A stretch of 64,000 nucleotides of DNA from NCBI GenBank assembly GCA_032358165.1, contig JAALGY010000031.1:2914001-2978000 (forward strand), given 5' to 3'. This document shows, in pieces, positions 1 through 11,598 of this stretch. Positions within the stretch are counted from its first letter, which is position 1; the number at the start of each line of letters is the position of its first letter. The stretch comes from Diplosphaera chodatii. Lineage: Eukaryota > Chlorophyta > Trebouxiophyceae > Prasiolales > Stichococcaceae. Both the position numbers and the translations under genes were made by a program. Below the pieces are notes generated by a model. The model made no database searches. It was not told the DNA's origin and saw nothing but the letters and a program-made list of their open reading frames with translations.

Positions 1-2425
1 ACATCCTGCGGCCGCAGACGGCAGCGGCGCACTTGCCACCCTGCCGGCAGCTATCCCCCGCCGAGCATATGAGGTGCACTGATGGACGACCACCACCTAC
101 ACGGATGTCAAACAGGATCCATGCCTGGCAGAGGCTCCAACCCTGATGGCTGTGTGAGCCGAGCACAATCAGAGCGCATGCGTCAGGGTACAGACTGCTT
201 GGCATATTCACAACTGCACGTCTTGTGTGGTTTGCAAGAAGGTGCTGCGTCCTCACATCCTGCAGTTTCTGAGGCACTGGCGCCGCCTGGAGCCCGACGT
301 GTGGGGCGGCGCCGCTGCCGCTGTGCTGGACAGTGCCCTGACTGCCATGCCCCGAGCTGCGCAAGACGAGTCGCTTCTGCAGGCGCACCTGCGCGCTCAG
401 CCTGTTTGCGAATGCGAAACCCACTTGAAGTGCACACCTCGGCTCACAACCGCAACATGCCCCGCACTGGACCCTGGTATCGTCCCACGCTGTGCAGGCG
501 GCGGCGGCGGTCGCACAACCAGAGGACGTTGCAGCGGTGCTGGCAACCCTGCTGGCGCTGCCTCGCACTGTCGAGGCCAAGCACGGTGACCAGCCTGTTT
601 CCCAGAGTGGCAGCCCAGAACACCCAGCAACAGCCATAATGCAGCACCCCGCGTCTTGAGATGGCCAGCTTGCATCAACCCGCATCGGCGACATTCCTGC
701 AGGGCCACGGCAGGCGCTCCAGCTGTTTGCGGCGCTGTACCGGAAACACCCTGCGCCCGCACTGGAGGCGCTGTCCTGGGTGTTGACGCCAGACGCGGAC
801 CAGGGTGTTGACGCCCGAGTGGAGGCAGCCGAAGGTGCAGACCTTGCTTTGTCAGCAAGCCCGGATACCAGCAGCCGTGAGCCTTTGCTGTGGCAGCACA
901 CGTCTGTCCGTGCCAACTTGGCTGTGTGCATTTGCGACGTGCACTGGTATCTGCATGCATCCCACCTTGTGATCGTCTCTTTGTAAAGCCAAGCGACCGT
1001 ACTCAGCAGCGTGTGGCCTGCAGCGATGGCGGCCATAGCCAGGCGGGCCGCAGGTGCCAGTGCCACTGAGCACGGCGCACCGCAGCTGTGGCGGCCCGCG
1101 GCTGTCCACAACCTGGCGGCATCCCTCGCCCAGGACTCCTCACTGCGGGTACGCCGTACTGGACATGCCAGATATGCCAGCAGGTCCAATCCGGCTGGTA
1201 ATTTTAATGCAGTGACTGGCCCAGTTTGGGCCAACGACCATTGATATCCAAATGCCTGGGCATGAAGTGTTGACACAGCACAGTGTGTCAACCGTTGAAC
1301 ACACTGTGTACGTCTCAGGTGCGGCGGGCGGCGGTCGCGGCGCTGGCGACCATCCAGCTGGCGGCGGGCTCGGAGCAGGAGCGAGCCGTCGCGGCGGTGC
1401 TGGCGCTCAAGTGCCGTGACAAGTGCGATGTGTATCGACACCCTCAGATCCATGTGCTCAGCAGTTCAGGCCGACTGTCAGCAGCACCATCGATGCAGAC
1501 TCCACGTGAGGACCACTCTCTGCTGCATCTTCCCAATCTGGCGGCCTACACTAGTAACGACTAATCACGACAGCATGACGTTGATGTCTTTGTGTTCTGT
1601 GTCAATAGCCAGCTTTTGGCATGCGTGGCAGGGATGAGGCGGTCCGCCAGACGGCGTGGCAGATGCTGGGGCAGCTGCCCACTGCCGCGCTGCTGGCGGC
1701 GCTGGCGCCGGACGCGTGGCGCTCGCTGCTCGACGCGGCGCTCGTGGCTGCGTCCGACCTGCAGTCTGAGGTGTGGGTTTCTGGGCCGCATCTGTCTTCA
1801 GATGCGGCACATCAGTATGTATTGTTGGTTTTGTGTTGTCACATCTGCTGCATGAGGGCCAACTACGGCAGCACGCCAGGGCAAGTGGCGACCCTGCGAC
1901 TGTACAGACTGCTTCACCAGCAGGCCGGGCCCCGGCGGGTGCTGTCTGTGGAGGCGCAGCAGGGGCGGCCGCTGCTGCGGCGCTTCCTGACGGAGGGCCT
2001 GCCGCCCGCAGAGCAGCATTTTCACGCCAGAGAAGAGGATGGTACCATCCGCCTCCAGGTGGTGAGCTTGAACGACACCAGGGCATGCAAGTCCACCACT
2101 CAACCGCATGCAGAAGGACTTAGTCGGAAGGACAGCTACTAAAGGTACAGTTTGTCGCAACAGCCAGACGCCATCCACGCATCGGCAGGGTGTCTGGTTT
2201 GCTCATGGGTGCATTTGGTCATGATGCTGGCGGCGGTGTTTGCAGGACGCCCGGGACCGGGTGCAGCTGGAGCGCCTGGCCTGGCTGCAGCTGGCGGACC
2301 AGCCCGCGGCGGTGCTGCAGGCCTACGCCGAGGTGGTGCGGCGCTGCGTGCCCGCCCGAGTGGTTATCGCCGCCGCCGCCGCGCCCACCCTGGAGCCAGA
2401 GGAGGAGCCCAGCATCTGGCAGTGA
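1..2425 (+). CDS. HEAT/ARM-repeat protein, 5'-truncated by window start
   Basis: The 3' part of a multi-exon gene whose beginning lies outside the window. Exons supported by splice sites and phase are 1-73, about 264-382, 498-585, 703-804, 1024-1148, 1319-1422, 1632-1770 and 2246-2425, plus a less certain one near 1932-2060. Exons 498 to 1770 join in phase throughout. The product is Ala/Leu-rich and helical. The junction of exons 1024-1148 and 1319-1422 reads SSLRVRRAAVAALATI, and that of 1319-1422 and 1632-1770 reads CRDKDEAVRQTAWQML; both are typical HEAT-repeat VR helices. The spacing resembles the condensin CAP-G HEAT array, but INTS4-like or other HEAT proteins are equally possible, so I do not name it. 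The last exon may end at the TGA at 2423-2425, or splice on at the GTGAGA at 2422. Confidence 0.5.
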
Positions 2426-2748
2426 GAGCGGGGCAGACGGTTCAGCGTGTTTTGGTGGACGGGGCCTGCTCAGCGGGCGCTGGCGTGCAGTCGGGCGGTG
2501 CTGCAGCAGGGCCGCTGCACAGCAGGACGGCGCTGGGTCAGCGGTAATGTAATGCAGTGCTTATGGAAAGTGTGTGCCAGACTCGCGCAACTGAGGTGAT
2601 ATCTGAGTCGCAGCAGTGTCAAGCTCCCAATAACAGTGCAACGTGCATGCCTGCAGTGCTTGGACAAGCTGCATATATGTTCCATCATTGGGGTTTACAC
2701 ATATCGCTTACTATATTTCGGTCCTGTTGGCCAGGCCCCACACAGCAG

Positions 2749-5700
2749 TCAATCTGCACCAGCTGCATCTACTGCTTTATATTGCTCATCTGCTGTCTCA
2801 TGCAGTCCACCAGCAGCACCGTCTACATCACTTCCCAAGGGTTCTGGTGTTGCCGGCAGCTGCGCATCTGCTGACATGCCACCTGATGCTGCCTCCTCCT
2901 CCCCTTCAGCTGAGGCGCGCGTCGGCACATCAGCCGGTGGCATGCCGTCTGCTGCTGCATCTGTGTCGATGGCAGCTGCGAGCTGCTCTGTCAGGGCTGC
3001 GATGTCCTCGCTGGCTACATCAGCGGCACCACCTCCCAGCAGGTCCGAGGATGCATCCTCATGTCCACCTAGTGGTAAAGCTGGTTCTTCAGGTGGCGTC
3101 GCCGCCGGCCAGCCATCGACCTGCTGCGAGATAACAGAGCAAGCACGTCAACACTGCCTGGCAGGAGTAAGTCTTCCCAGAGCAACACAGCTGTGAAAGG
3201 CTGGCGCACAAGCTACCACACAGATGCTGCGGCTTACCATCATTGCCCCCAGTGGCACACCATTTAGCGGCACTGCTGCACTCTCCAGCGGCATAGCCGC
3301 TGCGTCTGACGAGTCCTCTGCGGATAGTGCAATGTCTGGTCCGACAGCCGACGCCTCTGCCGTAGCTGCCTCCACTGCTGCAGCACTGGCCACGGTTGCG
3401 GCCTGCGCCGCTGCTGTGGACGCCGCTGAAGCGGCAGCGGCAGCGGCAGCATCATCAAGCAGCAGGCTGTCATCGCCACCGAAATCTGCTGGACTGCCCA
3501 GTCCAGCAGAGACCACAGCCAGCGCAGACTCATCAGCATGACCAGCATCTACTTGCATGTCTACCGTCCAGTCTGAGTCCTGATTAGTGATGTCGTTCGA
3601 CTGGCCAAAGGCCGCTGCCATCGCCGCCACAAATAACCCCTGGCTGGCGCTATCGCTCGAGTCCAGCAGCGTGTCGTCTGGAGCTTCATCGCCTGACAGC
3701 CGTGGCTGCTCATCACCTCCATAACCATCAGATGCTGGCTGCAATTCAACCTCTGACTCCTGACAACACACAGTCTCATCTGCAACCTCAGTACCAGCTC
3801 TTGCACCTGCTGCACCACCAGTCGCTTGCTGCAGAGCATCGGGATCCAGCGGCAGGCTGACGCCACTGTCCCTCGGCGTGTTCTCCCGCTGATCTGATGT
3901 GCTGCCTGCCGCTGAGGCATCATTTAGCCCCTGCGCTGTCGAGTCCGCTACGACCTCCGCAGCTTCTGCTTCTTCTGCCCCCTCAGGAGCGGGGGCCACC
4001 GCTGCTGCCTGTGCTGCATCTGGGTTCGACACTACATCTGCCCCTTCTTCCGCCCCCTCAGGCGCGAGGGCCGGCGCCGCTGCCTGCGCTGTGTCAACGT
4101 TCGATTCGCTGCCTGCAGCAGCTTGGACGTAGGTGTCCCCACCTTTTCTGGTGGTGGTGTACATGCCCTCTACTGCAAAAGTGGCCGCAGGGCTGCCCTC
4201 TGCACCAGCAGGCGCGTCAGCTGAGTATGATGCAGCGTCCTCTGGATCTGCCTGCCGTCCCGCCAAAAACTCAGCTCCAGCATGCGCGGCCGGGCCTGCT
4301 GTGCCTCCAGCTGCAGCCCCCGTGTCTGGCTGCTGGGGGCTGCCGCCCTCTGCCACCGCTGATGCGGTTCCGCTGTGAGCTGCCGGCGCTGCCTGCACGG
4401 CCTGACAGCTGTCGGGGCTGCTGACGCTGTCGATCGTGTGGATGGCGGCTGAGGGAACATTTTCGGGCGATGGGTCGTCTGCAGCAGCTGGCTGACCAGT
4501 GGCAGCTGACTGCCCACTAGGAAGCAGCTGCTCCCCACCTGCCGCATCCTGCCTCACATCGTCAGCAAAGGTGGACGAAGAACCTTGCCAACCGCCTGCT
4601 GCATTGTCAACCCCTGCCAGAGAAGCTGCTGCTGAAACAGCACCCGGTACTGCCGCTGCATCCCTCTCGTCGAGCTGCTGTGTTGCAGCTGCAGCATCCA
4701 GCCAGTCAACTGCCGACTGCTTGTTGGGCGCATGTGCAGCAGCGAGGCCAGCTGAGCTTGCAACCGGCTGCGCAATGGCATCTGTTGACACAGCAGTGGC
4801 GGCCTCGCTAGGAGCAGCTGGCGGGGGTACTCCTGTCGATGGCACAGCTGCCATCACACGCTGAGCTGCATGCCCAGACTCTGCTGCTGATGCTGCGGCC
4901 AGGCTCGACGACCTAGCAGTTTCTCGTTCTGCTGCGCTACCATCTGCACAGGGTAAAGCTGCCTCCGCAGAGTCATCAGCTGTGGGCTTGGGCTCTGTTT
5001 CCTGCCGTGAGGGCGCTGCCGATGTGCTGGCTCCTGGCCCCACTGCTTCGTCCGCAGCGCTGCCGATGCTGGACAGCCACAGCACGTCTGCCGGCCGCCG
5101 ATCCACGCTGCTGCTGCTGCGCCTGCTGCGCAGCTCCGCTGTGCCAGCGCTCTCGGCGGCGGCTGAACCGCTGCCGTCGCCGCCGGGCCGCCGCCTGAGC
5201 GCCGCCTGCAGCGCCGCGACCAGCCGGTCGTCGTTGCCCGCCTTGCGCAGCAGCACCGCCAGGTGGCCGCGCATCCCTCTCACCTGCGGATTCACCACAC
5301 AGGGGCTCAGCCATCGCGAGGACGGCATCTGTGGCATCTGCAGCAGATGTATCCTACAGGGACAGTGCAGAGGGCATCATGCCCGCTTCGAACAGCCTGT
5401 GCAGGTGAGAAGCGCAGGTGGAGGCAAAGACATATGTGGCGAACAGCGAGCACCTCTTCCTCAAGGATGGTGCGCCGGGTGGCGGCCTTCTGCGCCGCTG
5501 CCCGCGCCTCGGCCGCAGCGTCCCGTGCCGCCGAGAGCTCCGCCCTCAGCGACTCGAGCTGCGCCGAGCAGCAGCGGAATTGGCAAGTACCACCATCAGG
5601 CAGCAGCGATGTGCTTCGACAGCCAGCTGAAAACAGAGGCCAGCAGCACAGGATGCCTGTGACAGCCGCAGGCAAGCAGGCGGCATCCGGCACTCTGCCG

Positions 5701-7621
5701 CCGCAGGCAAGCAGCGCACCTCAGCGCGGCGCGTCTCTGCTGCAGACGGCTGCGCTGGCGCCCGCCTGGCCAGGCGCGCTGTGGTGCTCGAGGGGCTGCT
5801 GGGTGGTGAAGGTGGCACCTGCGTGCAGAAATGTTTACACTACTTATTTATTGTTGGCGGCAACAGCAGCAGTACTGACAGTAGAACTTCAAACGCAGGT
5901 GAAGCACTGCCCCATACTGACATCCAGAGAGGCTAGACATGCAACGACTGCAGAGCCCTGCAAACCTGGCCGGCGGCTGCCTGAGCGGCACGCAGCCTCT
6001 CCTGCAGCAGCCCGATGGTCGCTGCCCGGCCGTGCCATGGCGCCGCCGCTGCGTTGACATCGCCGCCAGATGCCGCCAGGACCGCCTCGACGTCGGCGTC
6101 GACACCGATCTCGGATCGCAGCGCCCGAAGCATGCGTCCATGCTCGTTGCGCCAGGCTGTGGCCTGTGAACACGAATAAATGAATTTTTCAGCTTGCAGT
6201 GCGTTTGCATGCCGAGCCTCGCTTCATAACTTGGTGTTGTGCCACATACGCTATGCCCACGGCAACGCCATATATACTTCTAAGCACCTGAGTAGCAGCC
6301 ACTGGAACGTCATGCGCTAAGCTGATGCATGGTCAGCTGGAGTGGGCACTGCCTAGGCCTGCTGTATGTGCATACCTTGAACTCGAGCTGCAGGGTGCGT
6401 GTGAACAACGCCAGATACCTCTCCTTCCAGCCCAGCTCCGTTGCTGCAGCACCGCCAACGCCACTAGTCCCACTGCTGCCGCCGCTGCCACGAAGCTCGC
6501 CTGCCTTAGTGCCCCCGACACCAGCCAGGGGGCGGATGCTCCAGGCGAGGCGGGCCTGGCCGCCCGGCACCTCCGCTACTGGACTTTTAAGTCCAGCGCC
6601 TGCTGCGCTGCCTGCCTCGCTGCCTGCAACGCTGACTGCTGTGCTGTGGCCCTGCATGTGCACAGGAAAGGCAGGCTGCACGATGCTGACGGTGTCTGTC
6701 ATATGCCTGTCCTTGTGGTGTTGTCCACAGAGTAATGCGCATTCACCATCCCAATGAGTGCGGCTGGTACACCCCACTTGCACCGGACAGTGGAGCAGCT
6801 CATACCTCACAGCACCTAGACAAGCACTGCACCTGGTGTCCATTGATGGATGCATCGCAGCGCATGGCATCGTCCGAGGGGAATGGGAGCTCTCCGCTCG
6901 GCTGCGATATAGCGAGGCCGCTGTAGGCTGGCGACGCGTCCACGAACGCCAGCTTCTCGGCAGGTGGGACGCTGCTGGCGTAGCCGGGGCGCAGCACACC
7001 GGCTGCTGGCTCGCCAGCCTTCTGTGCATGACCAAGAACTGCCCCATGAGCGTCGGGGTTGGCGTCAAGCGAAGGTGTCCTCGATTCAAGCTGGCATCAA
7101 GCTTCTTGCGGCTGATCAGTCTGGCAGCCCAGGCCCTGTCTGCTGCAGAAGATCCATGAGCTGCGCATGTTGGCAGGTTTCATGACAGTGCAGCCGCCCG
7201 ATGATCACCATAGGGCCATGCTGCCTCCGAGGCGGCACAGCGGCAAGACGGGCGGACACCCAACAGCACTCTCGCAGCTTTGAGTGGCAATGTGAAGAGA
7301 CACTTACAGGTTTCGGCTGCAGGTCGTGCAGCAGCGCGACATCGCGCAGGTGCACTGCCGCGGCCGCTTCCAGCGCGTTCCTGCAGCATAAGAGGGTACC
7401 CATCAGTTTTACGATATGATATATTGCTGGAATGAGGGCTTAGTCATCGCTCATATTACAAGCCGCCGGTTTGTAGCAATGAACTGACAGACATCAGGTT
7501 TGCTGGTTCCCAGATGCAAAATTGTCAGCCGGCACCTGAGGTCCGCGACCTCCTGCTGGCTTGTAGTCAGCTCAGCAGACAGCTGTGCCGCACTTTGCAG
7601 CCTTGCCATCGCGATGTGCAT
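2749..7621 (-). CDS. Coiled-coil protein with long Ala-rich acidic tail (CCDC13-like candidate)
   Basis: Exons, 5' to 3' on the minus strand: 7536-7621, 7308-7380, 6833-7021, 6376-6623, 5966-6163, 5454-5558, 3238-5283 and 2749-3123 (stop). All junctions are in phase except 6833/6376, where I could not fix the donor. The N-terminal third is coiled coil (e.g. QLSAELTTSQQEVADLR; LESLRAELSAARDAAAEAR). The 5966-6163 exon has WRNEHGRMLRALRSEIGVD followed by an xWHGRAATIGLLQERL segment. From memory this resembles the 'EIGxDV ... WRGRAxQIxxLQ' region of the ciliary/centriolar-satellite protein CCDC13; that is an inference. The huge 3238-5283 exon is low complexity (Ala/Glu/Pro/Ser), with a near-repeated block around 3950-4110 (AQAAA-x-APEGAEE). 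The ATG at 7621 is the first in frame, but upstream exons are possible. Confidence 0.5.
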
Positions 7622-8256
7622 CATTGGCGATCATGAATGTGCGATCGCAGTCGGGCAGACTTCCCGCCGTTTTCGATATTTGTTGCATTCGCTGCGCGGA
7701 ACCCCTCAACGCCCAGCAGCGGTCAATCCGAAGTACACAGCTGGCTGGAGCCCCGCATCGAGGTCTGGTGCGAGAGTGCACCAGCAATCTGCTCGTAACA
7801 CGAGTGCCACAGGGTGGCCAGCTTTCAGACCTGAAAACAGCAGCTAGCTGCAGACCAGGCAAACAAGTGCGTGCGGTGCAGCATGGGGTGCGCCCGGAAG
7901 GCCCACGCAGGCCCGGAGCACCCTTGAATCACAATCAGACGTGACGTCGAGTGTGGTATTTGCCAGCAGGAGAAGTTTGCATGTGGATGCTGCTTGCATT
8001 TCTACTGTGAGGCAGCAGGTAAGTCCATCCAGTTGGGAGGACAACATTGTGTACCCCAGGGATCATGTGAAGCAGGTCAACTGCGGTGGCCTTGCCTACC
8101 AAGAAGTCCCGGTCACAGCCTTGATGATGCTCAGTAACTGCCAAACGGCGACCTTGCCATGCAGGTGGTTTACCTTCTCTCGAGTGCCACAGCACTACGT
8201 ACGTATACATCTACTACTGCTACACATTTGATGACAGGCGTGTGATGCTGCGGCCA
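7622..8256. other. Intergenic between the coiled-coil and PARP-like genes
   Basis: About 635 bases between two minus-strand genes. It presumably holds the 3' UTR of the PARP-like gene and the promoter of the coiled-coil gene. I see no convincing exon or RNA gene. Confidence 0.4.
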
Positions 8257-9918
8257 TCACGGCATGAAAGAGACCCGCCAGGCAGGGTATGAGTGAGCAT
8301 TGTTATATGTGACGAGCAATTCTGTGTCTGCCGATGCCAGCCACTGTGGGACAGCTGCCAGAAACATGTTGTAGTTTCTGTCCACGTCGTGTTGCACACC
8401 CTGCAGATGCGAACAAGGCCAAGCAGTAGTGGCTTGTACTGGCGTGGTGACACCCAGCACCAGAGTTTGTGTGGCGGGTATCAAAGTGGTGGCGCAGCGG
8501 CAGGCAGCATTGATCGATCATTTGCAGTCGTATAGCGCACAGTCAAGAAGTTCTTCATGTTGGGAAACAGGCAGGAGCAAGCACCTGACATTGCTGGTGG
8601 CTGCTGGCAGCGTGCGCTGCAAACCACGTGGCACGCGGCACGCAGCGGGACCTGCTGATGTCGAAGCCCTCCCGGCAGATCGCGTCAGCGGCAGTGCAGC
8701 TGGTCGTGTGAAAAACTTGCCTGCGGAGTGGTGCACTAATTCAGCAAACTGCAAAAGGCCCTGTGAGCGGGTACTGCAGTGTTCTACATGCCAGCACGAC
8801 CGCACACTCACTGAGCAGATAGACCGTGTGATCTGTTTGAGGAAACGTGCGCAGGTTTCCAGACGAAGCGTCACTAACCTGATGGGCGGCCCGCCGAGAA
8901 GCAATGTCTCTTCGTTCATTACTTCGCCGAGGCTGTTGCTGTTGTCCTCTGTGTGGTGCGTGTGCACATCACATTGGTGCTGCACTTGCTACTCATCACA
9001 TTGTATTGACATGTCGCTGTGCTGCATGCATGCATGCTACCTATGCATTCTCCCTCAAACGTACTCACAGGCACCATGGTGTCGTTGCTAGAGAGATGAG
9101 TGCCAGGCAGATCTCACCGCAGGCTGCAATGAAGGTGCGGTACAGGCTGCTGTGCTGGATGCGAGTGATCCTGGTGACCGTGGGGCCCCAAGACTGCCAG
9201 GCGTAGCCGGCCGCCATCGCATTGTTGCAAAAGCGGCTGGTGACGAACTGCAGCTCCCCATGCAGCTGCTGCCTGTGGAACACAGTGGCTTCCGCCATGT
9301 AGCACCTTGACCATCTTGGCACGGTGAATGACGAGGAGCACATCAAACCTCAGGTGCGCCGCTACACCTACCCGGCAGCAGCGCCTGATGATGCAGCAGC
9401 CAGCAGTGGCGCAGTGCCTGCTGGAACAACGGACCAACTACTTGACTACTGGTGAGGGCAGGATCCTTGATCTGTGCTTTATGGCAAGACTGTTGCACTG
9501 CCAGGAATGTGCATGCAATCTGCAACATCGATGACAAAGGCCATGCCTTGTAGCAGTTGTCAAGTTGCGGACCTTGGCAGCTGCCAGATGGCCTGGTGTA
9601 TATCTCGATCTCGCCCTCAACGACATCACCGTTGGGGCTGCCTTTCCTGGTCCAGAAAGTGGGCAGTCCGTCGTCTGCAGCGGGCTGTGGCACCATTGCT
9701 GTGCCCGCTGCCAAAGTGCTTGGCGGGTTTGGTGCTGGCGCAAGGTCTACCGAGAGGCTGGTCTTCGCAGCTGGCTGAGTGCCATGTGGTGCTGCTGTCG
9801 GCATACGAGGCGAGGTGGTGTGCCGAGGGAGACCTGCAGCCTTGTCCTGGTTTCTCGTGTGGATATCGCTGTCATCATGTGTGCATGCAGCTAGGGGACT
9901 GCTGCAACACGATCCCAT
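8257..9918 (-). CDS. Divergent PARP-fold protein with N-terminal MGSCCSS motif
   Basis: Six exons (9573-9918, 9372-9420, 9118-9272, 8879-8948, 8585-8699, 8257-8400) sum in frame to about 292 residues. The N-terminal ~115 residues are Pro/Ala/Ser-rich. The C-terminal half follows the ADP-ribosyltransferase (PARP) catalytic order. It begins with ELQFVTSRFCNN, then VTRITRIQHSSLYRTF (the 'I-x-RIQN-x-x-L' helix), and NEETLLLGGPP (the 'NE-x-x-LFHGT' position). AICREGFDISRS (the 'I-x-x-x-GFD' step) and ATWFAAHAASSH (the 'YFA-x-x-A-x-YS' step) follow, and it ends with LLVTYNNAHSYPAW (the terminal 'VVF-x-x-x-QxYPxY' strand). In this alignment the NAD-binding His is Leu and the active-site Tyr is Trp, so catalysis is doubtful. 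The start is the ATG at 9918, since the upstream in-frame codon is only GTG. It gives MGSCCSSP, a candidate myristoylation/palmitoylation signal. The fold assignment rests on motif reading only. Confidence 0.6.
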
Positions 9919-10387
9919 GCTGACTGCCACCCCTTGCTACAGAGCTGACCTTTGGGACCATGGGCAGGGCATCATGTGCAACTAGTTTAACAGGGCCTGG
10001 ATCCGCAGGCTGTCAATCTGGCGCAGTCTTGTTGACTAACAGTGGACGGTCCGAGGATCCGTGGACCCCAAGAGCCCAATGGCAATAATCCACCATCGGC
10101 AAACCTCGCCAGAACATCCGGGTAGGGACAGCAGGTAATATTGCAGTACTGACAACATCGATGCAATGAGCACGTAGAGATAATGACAGCACTCAGTTCA
10201 TCATGTTGCTGCTGCCGAGATGCTGCAGCAGGCCGCCCCGCGGCCGCTCCACGCCCTAGTCATGCAGCATCTCTGAACTGTTCTTCGCCCCACTCCTGCA
10301 TTGAACACATACTTCCTGCAGCTGCTGCGCGCCTGATATGATCACAGTAGCATGATATTGTAGAGCACAATACACCGCTGCATGGCC
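9919..10387. other. Intergenic
   Basis: About 470 bases between the PARP-like gene start and the stop of the first GFA-domain gene, both on the minus strand. I see no coding or RNA feature; it should contain the PARP-like promoter. Confidence 0.4.
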
Positions 10388-11235
10388 TCATATGCGTGAG
10401 TCAGTGTTGGCGCACCACTTCGGCAGGCCGTCGGGCATGTCGCAGGCTCTCTGGCTGTACCAGATGTGGTACCGCGGTTGCCATGCCGGGTCTGCCGCCC
10501 CGTGCGGCTTGTCCACCATGCCGACAGGCAACACCTGCCAAGGCAATGCCCAGCACTGTCATGCATCCACATATATTCGCTGAAGTCACGGTGCACGAAG
10601 CAGTGCCTACAGCGCACACACACTTCGACCTGCACACCTGATGTCCAACATATATAGGCATCACACACCTGCCATCACGAAATAGACCTATTGATGTGTC
10701 ATCTCCGCAGGTCCATGCAAAGTGACACTATGCTGCACAGCGGATGCCTTCTCAACTCTCAAACTGAGGCAGCCGTCTCGACCCATCGCTGCAGGGCTCG
10801 ACGGCCGCATCACCTTGCGGAGCAGGGTGCCGTCGTCGTCCTCCAGGTGCCGGAACATGCGGTCCAGGCAGCGGCCGCAGCGGAAGGTCTCCCGCCGGGA
10901 GCCGTCCTTCCGGAACGCCCGCAGCTGCGCCTTGCCCGCCGTCACCCGCAGCTGCACATGACGGAGGCAGTCAGTCACTCGCCAAAGGTGCTGCCTACTT
11001 GGGTTCGTTGACGATGGGTATCAGTGGGCGACATGGTGATGAATGCACTCTACAACAGCGCGGAATGTTGCACCTTGTCTGGCTCGAAGAAGCAGTTCCA
11101 GGCGTAGGGGCTGCCGGTGAGCTGCTGGCAGGAGCGGCAGTGGCACGCATAGATCTCCAGTGGGCCCGCTTCCGCCGCTTCCAGCTTCGTCTGGCCGCAG
11201 TGGCAGGACGCGGCTATCGGCGGCGTGGGCGTCAT
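10388..11235 (-). CDS. GFA/CENP-V-like zinc-binding domain protein (copy 1)
   Basis: Three phase-0 exons (11074-11235, 10814-10951, 10388-10534) give 148 residues, the normal size for this family. It has the zinc-binding layout of GFA (glutathione-dependent formaldehyde-activating/CENP-V) domains: SCHCGQTKLE near residue 10, ACHCRSCQQLTGSPYAWNCF near residues 33-52, and a later RCGRC pair near 76. It ends in the characteristic RYHIWYSQRACDMPDGLPKW segment. Family members bind zinc and some act on glutathione adducts, but true formaldehyde activation is unproven for most, so the substrate is unknown. A paralogue with the same intron positions lies directly upstream (11599-12280). The start is the ATG at 11235, 9 codons before the first Cys; no in-frame start further up is better supported. 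Confidence 0.87.
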
Positions 11236-11598
11236 CAGCGGCAGCAGGCTCGCATCTCCACCTAGGGCCGAATTGTGTTCTGTACAAACATTCGGTCCAG
11301 CATCGCACAGGTCAAGGCCATGAGAGCTGGCATTCACGCCACCACATGGGAAGCGCACTGCTGGTGCTCGGCTACATGATTCCTATACAAAGGAGCATAG
11401 CGAGCAACCTTGCGATGGTGAGGGCCTGTCCCATGGCTGCCACCGCTCAGACGCTTCTTCCATGCCCTGCCTGGACAGCACACGACATACCATAATGGCA
11501 CAGCCACGCCGTGCGACCATGCTTGTGAAGCTCCAGGCATACTCATCATAGTGAGCAGTACAATCCAGAGCAATTGTCAGCTCAGAGCGCAGATAATC

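Noticed and set aside
8400..8438. Extra PARP-like mini-exon (YKPLLLGLVRICR)
   Set aside because: Has plausible splice sites, but including it forces a 56-base intron and drops the NYNMFLAAV strand. Joining 8585 directly to 8400 keeps the whole C-terminal PARP pattern.
8429..9091. Plus-strand ORF of 220 codons
   Set aside because: Antisense to four in-phase PARP-like exons and of odd Cys-rich composition without a family match.
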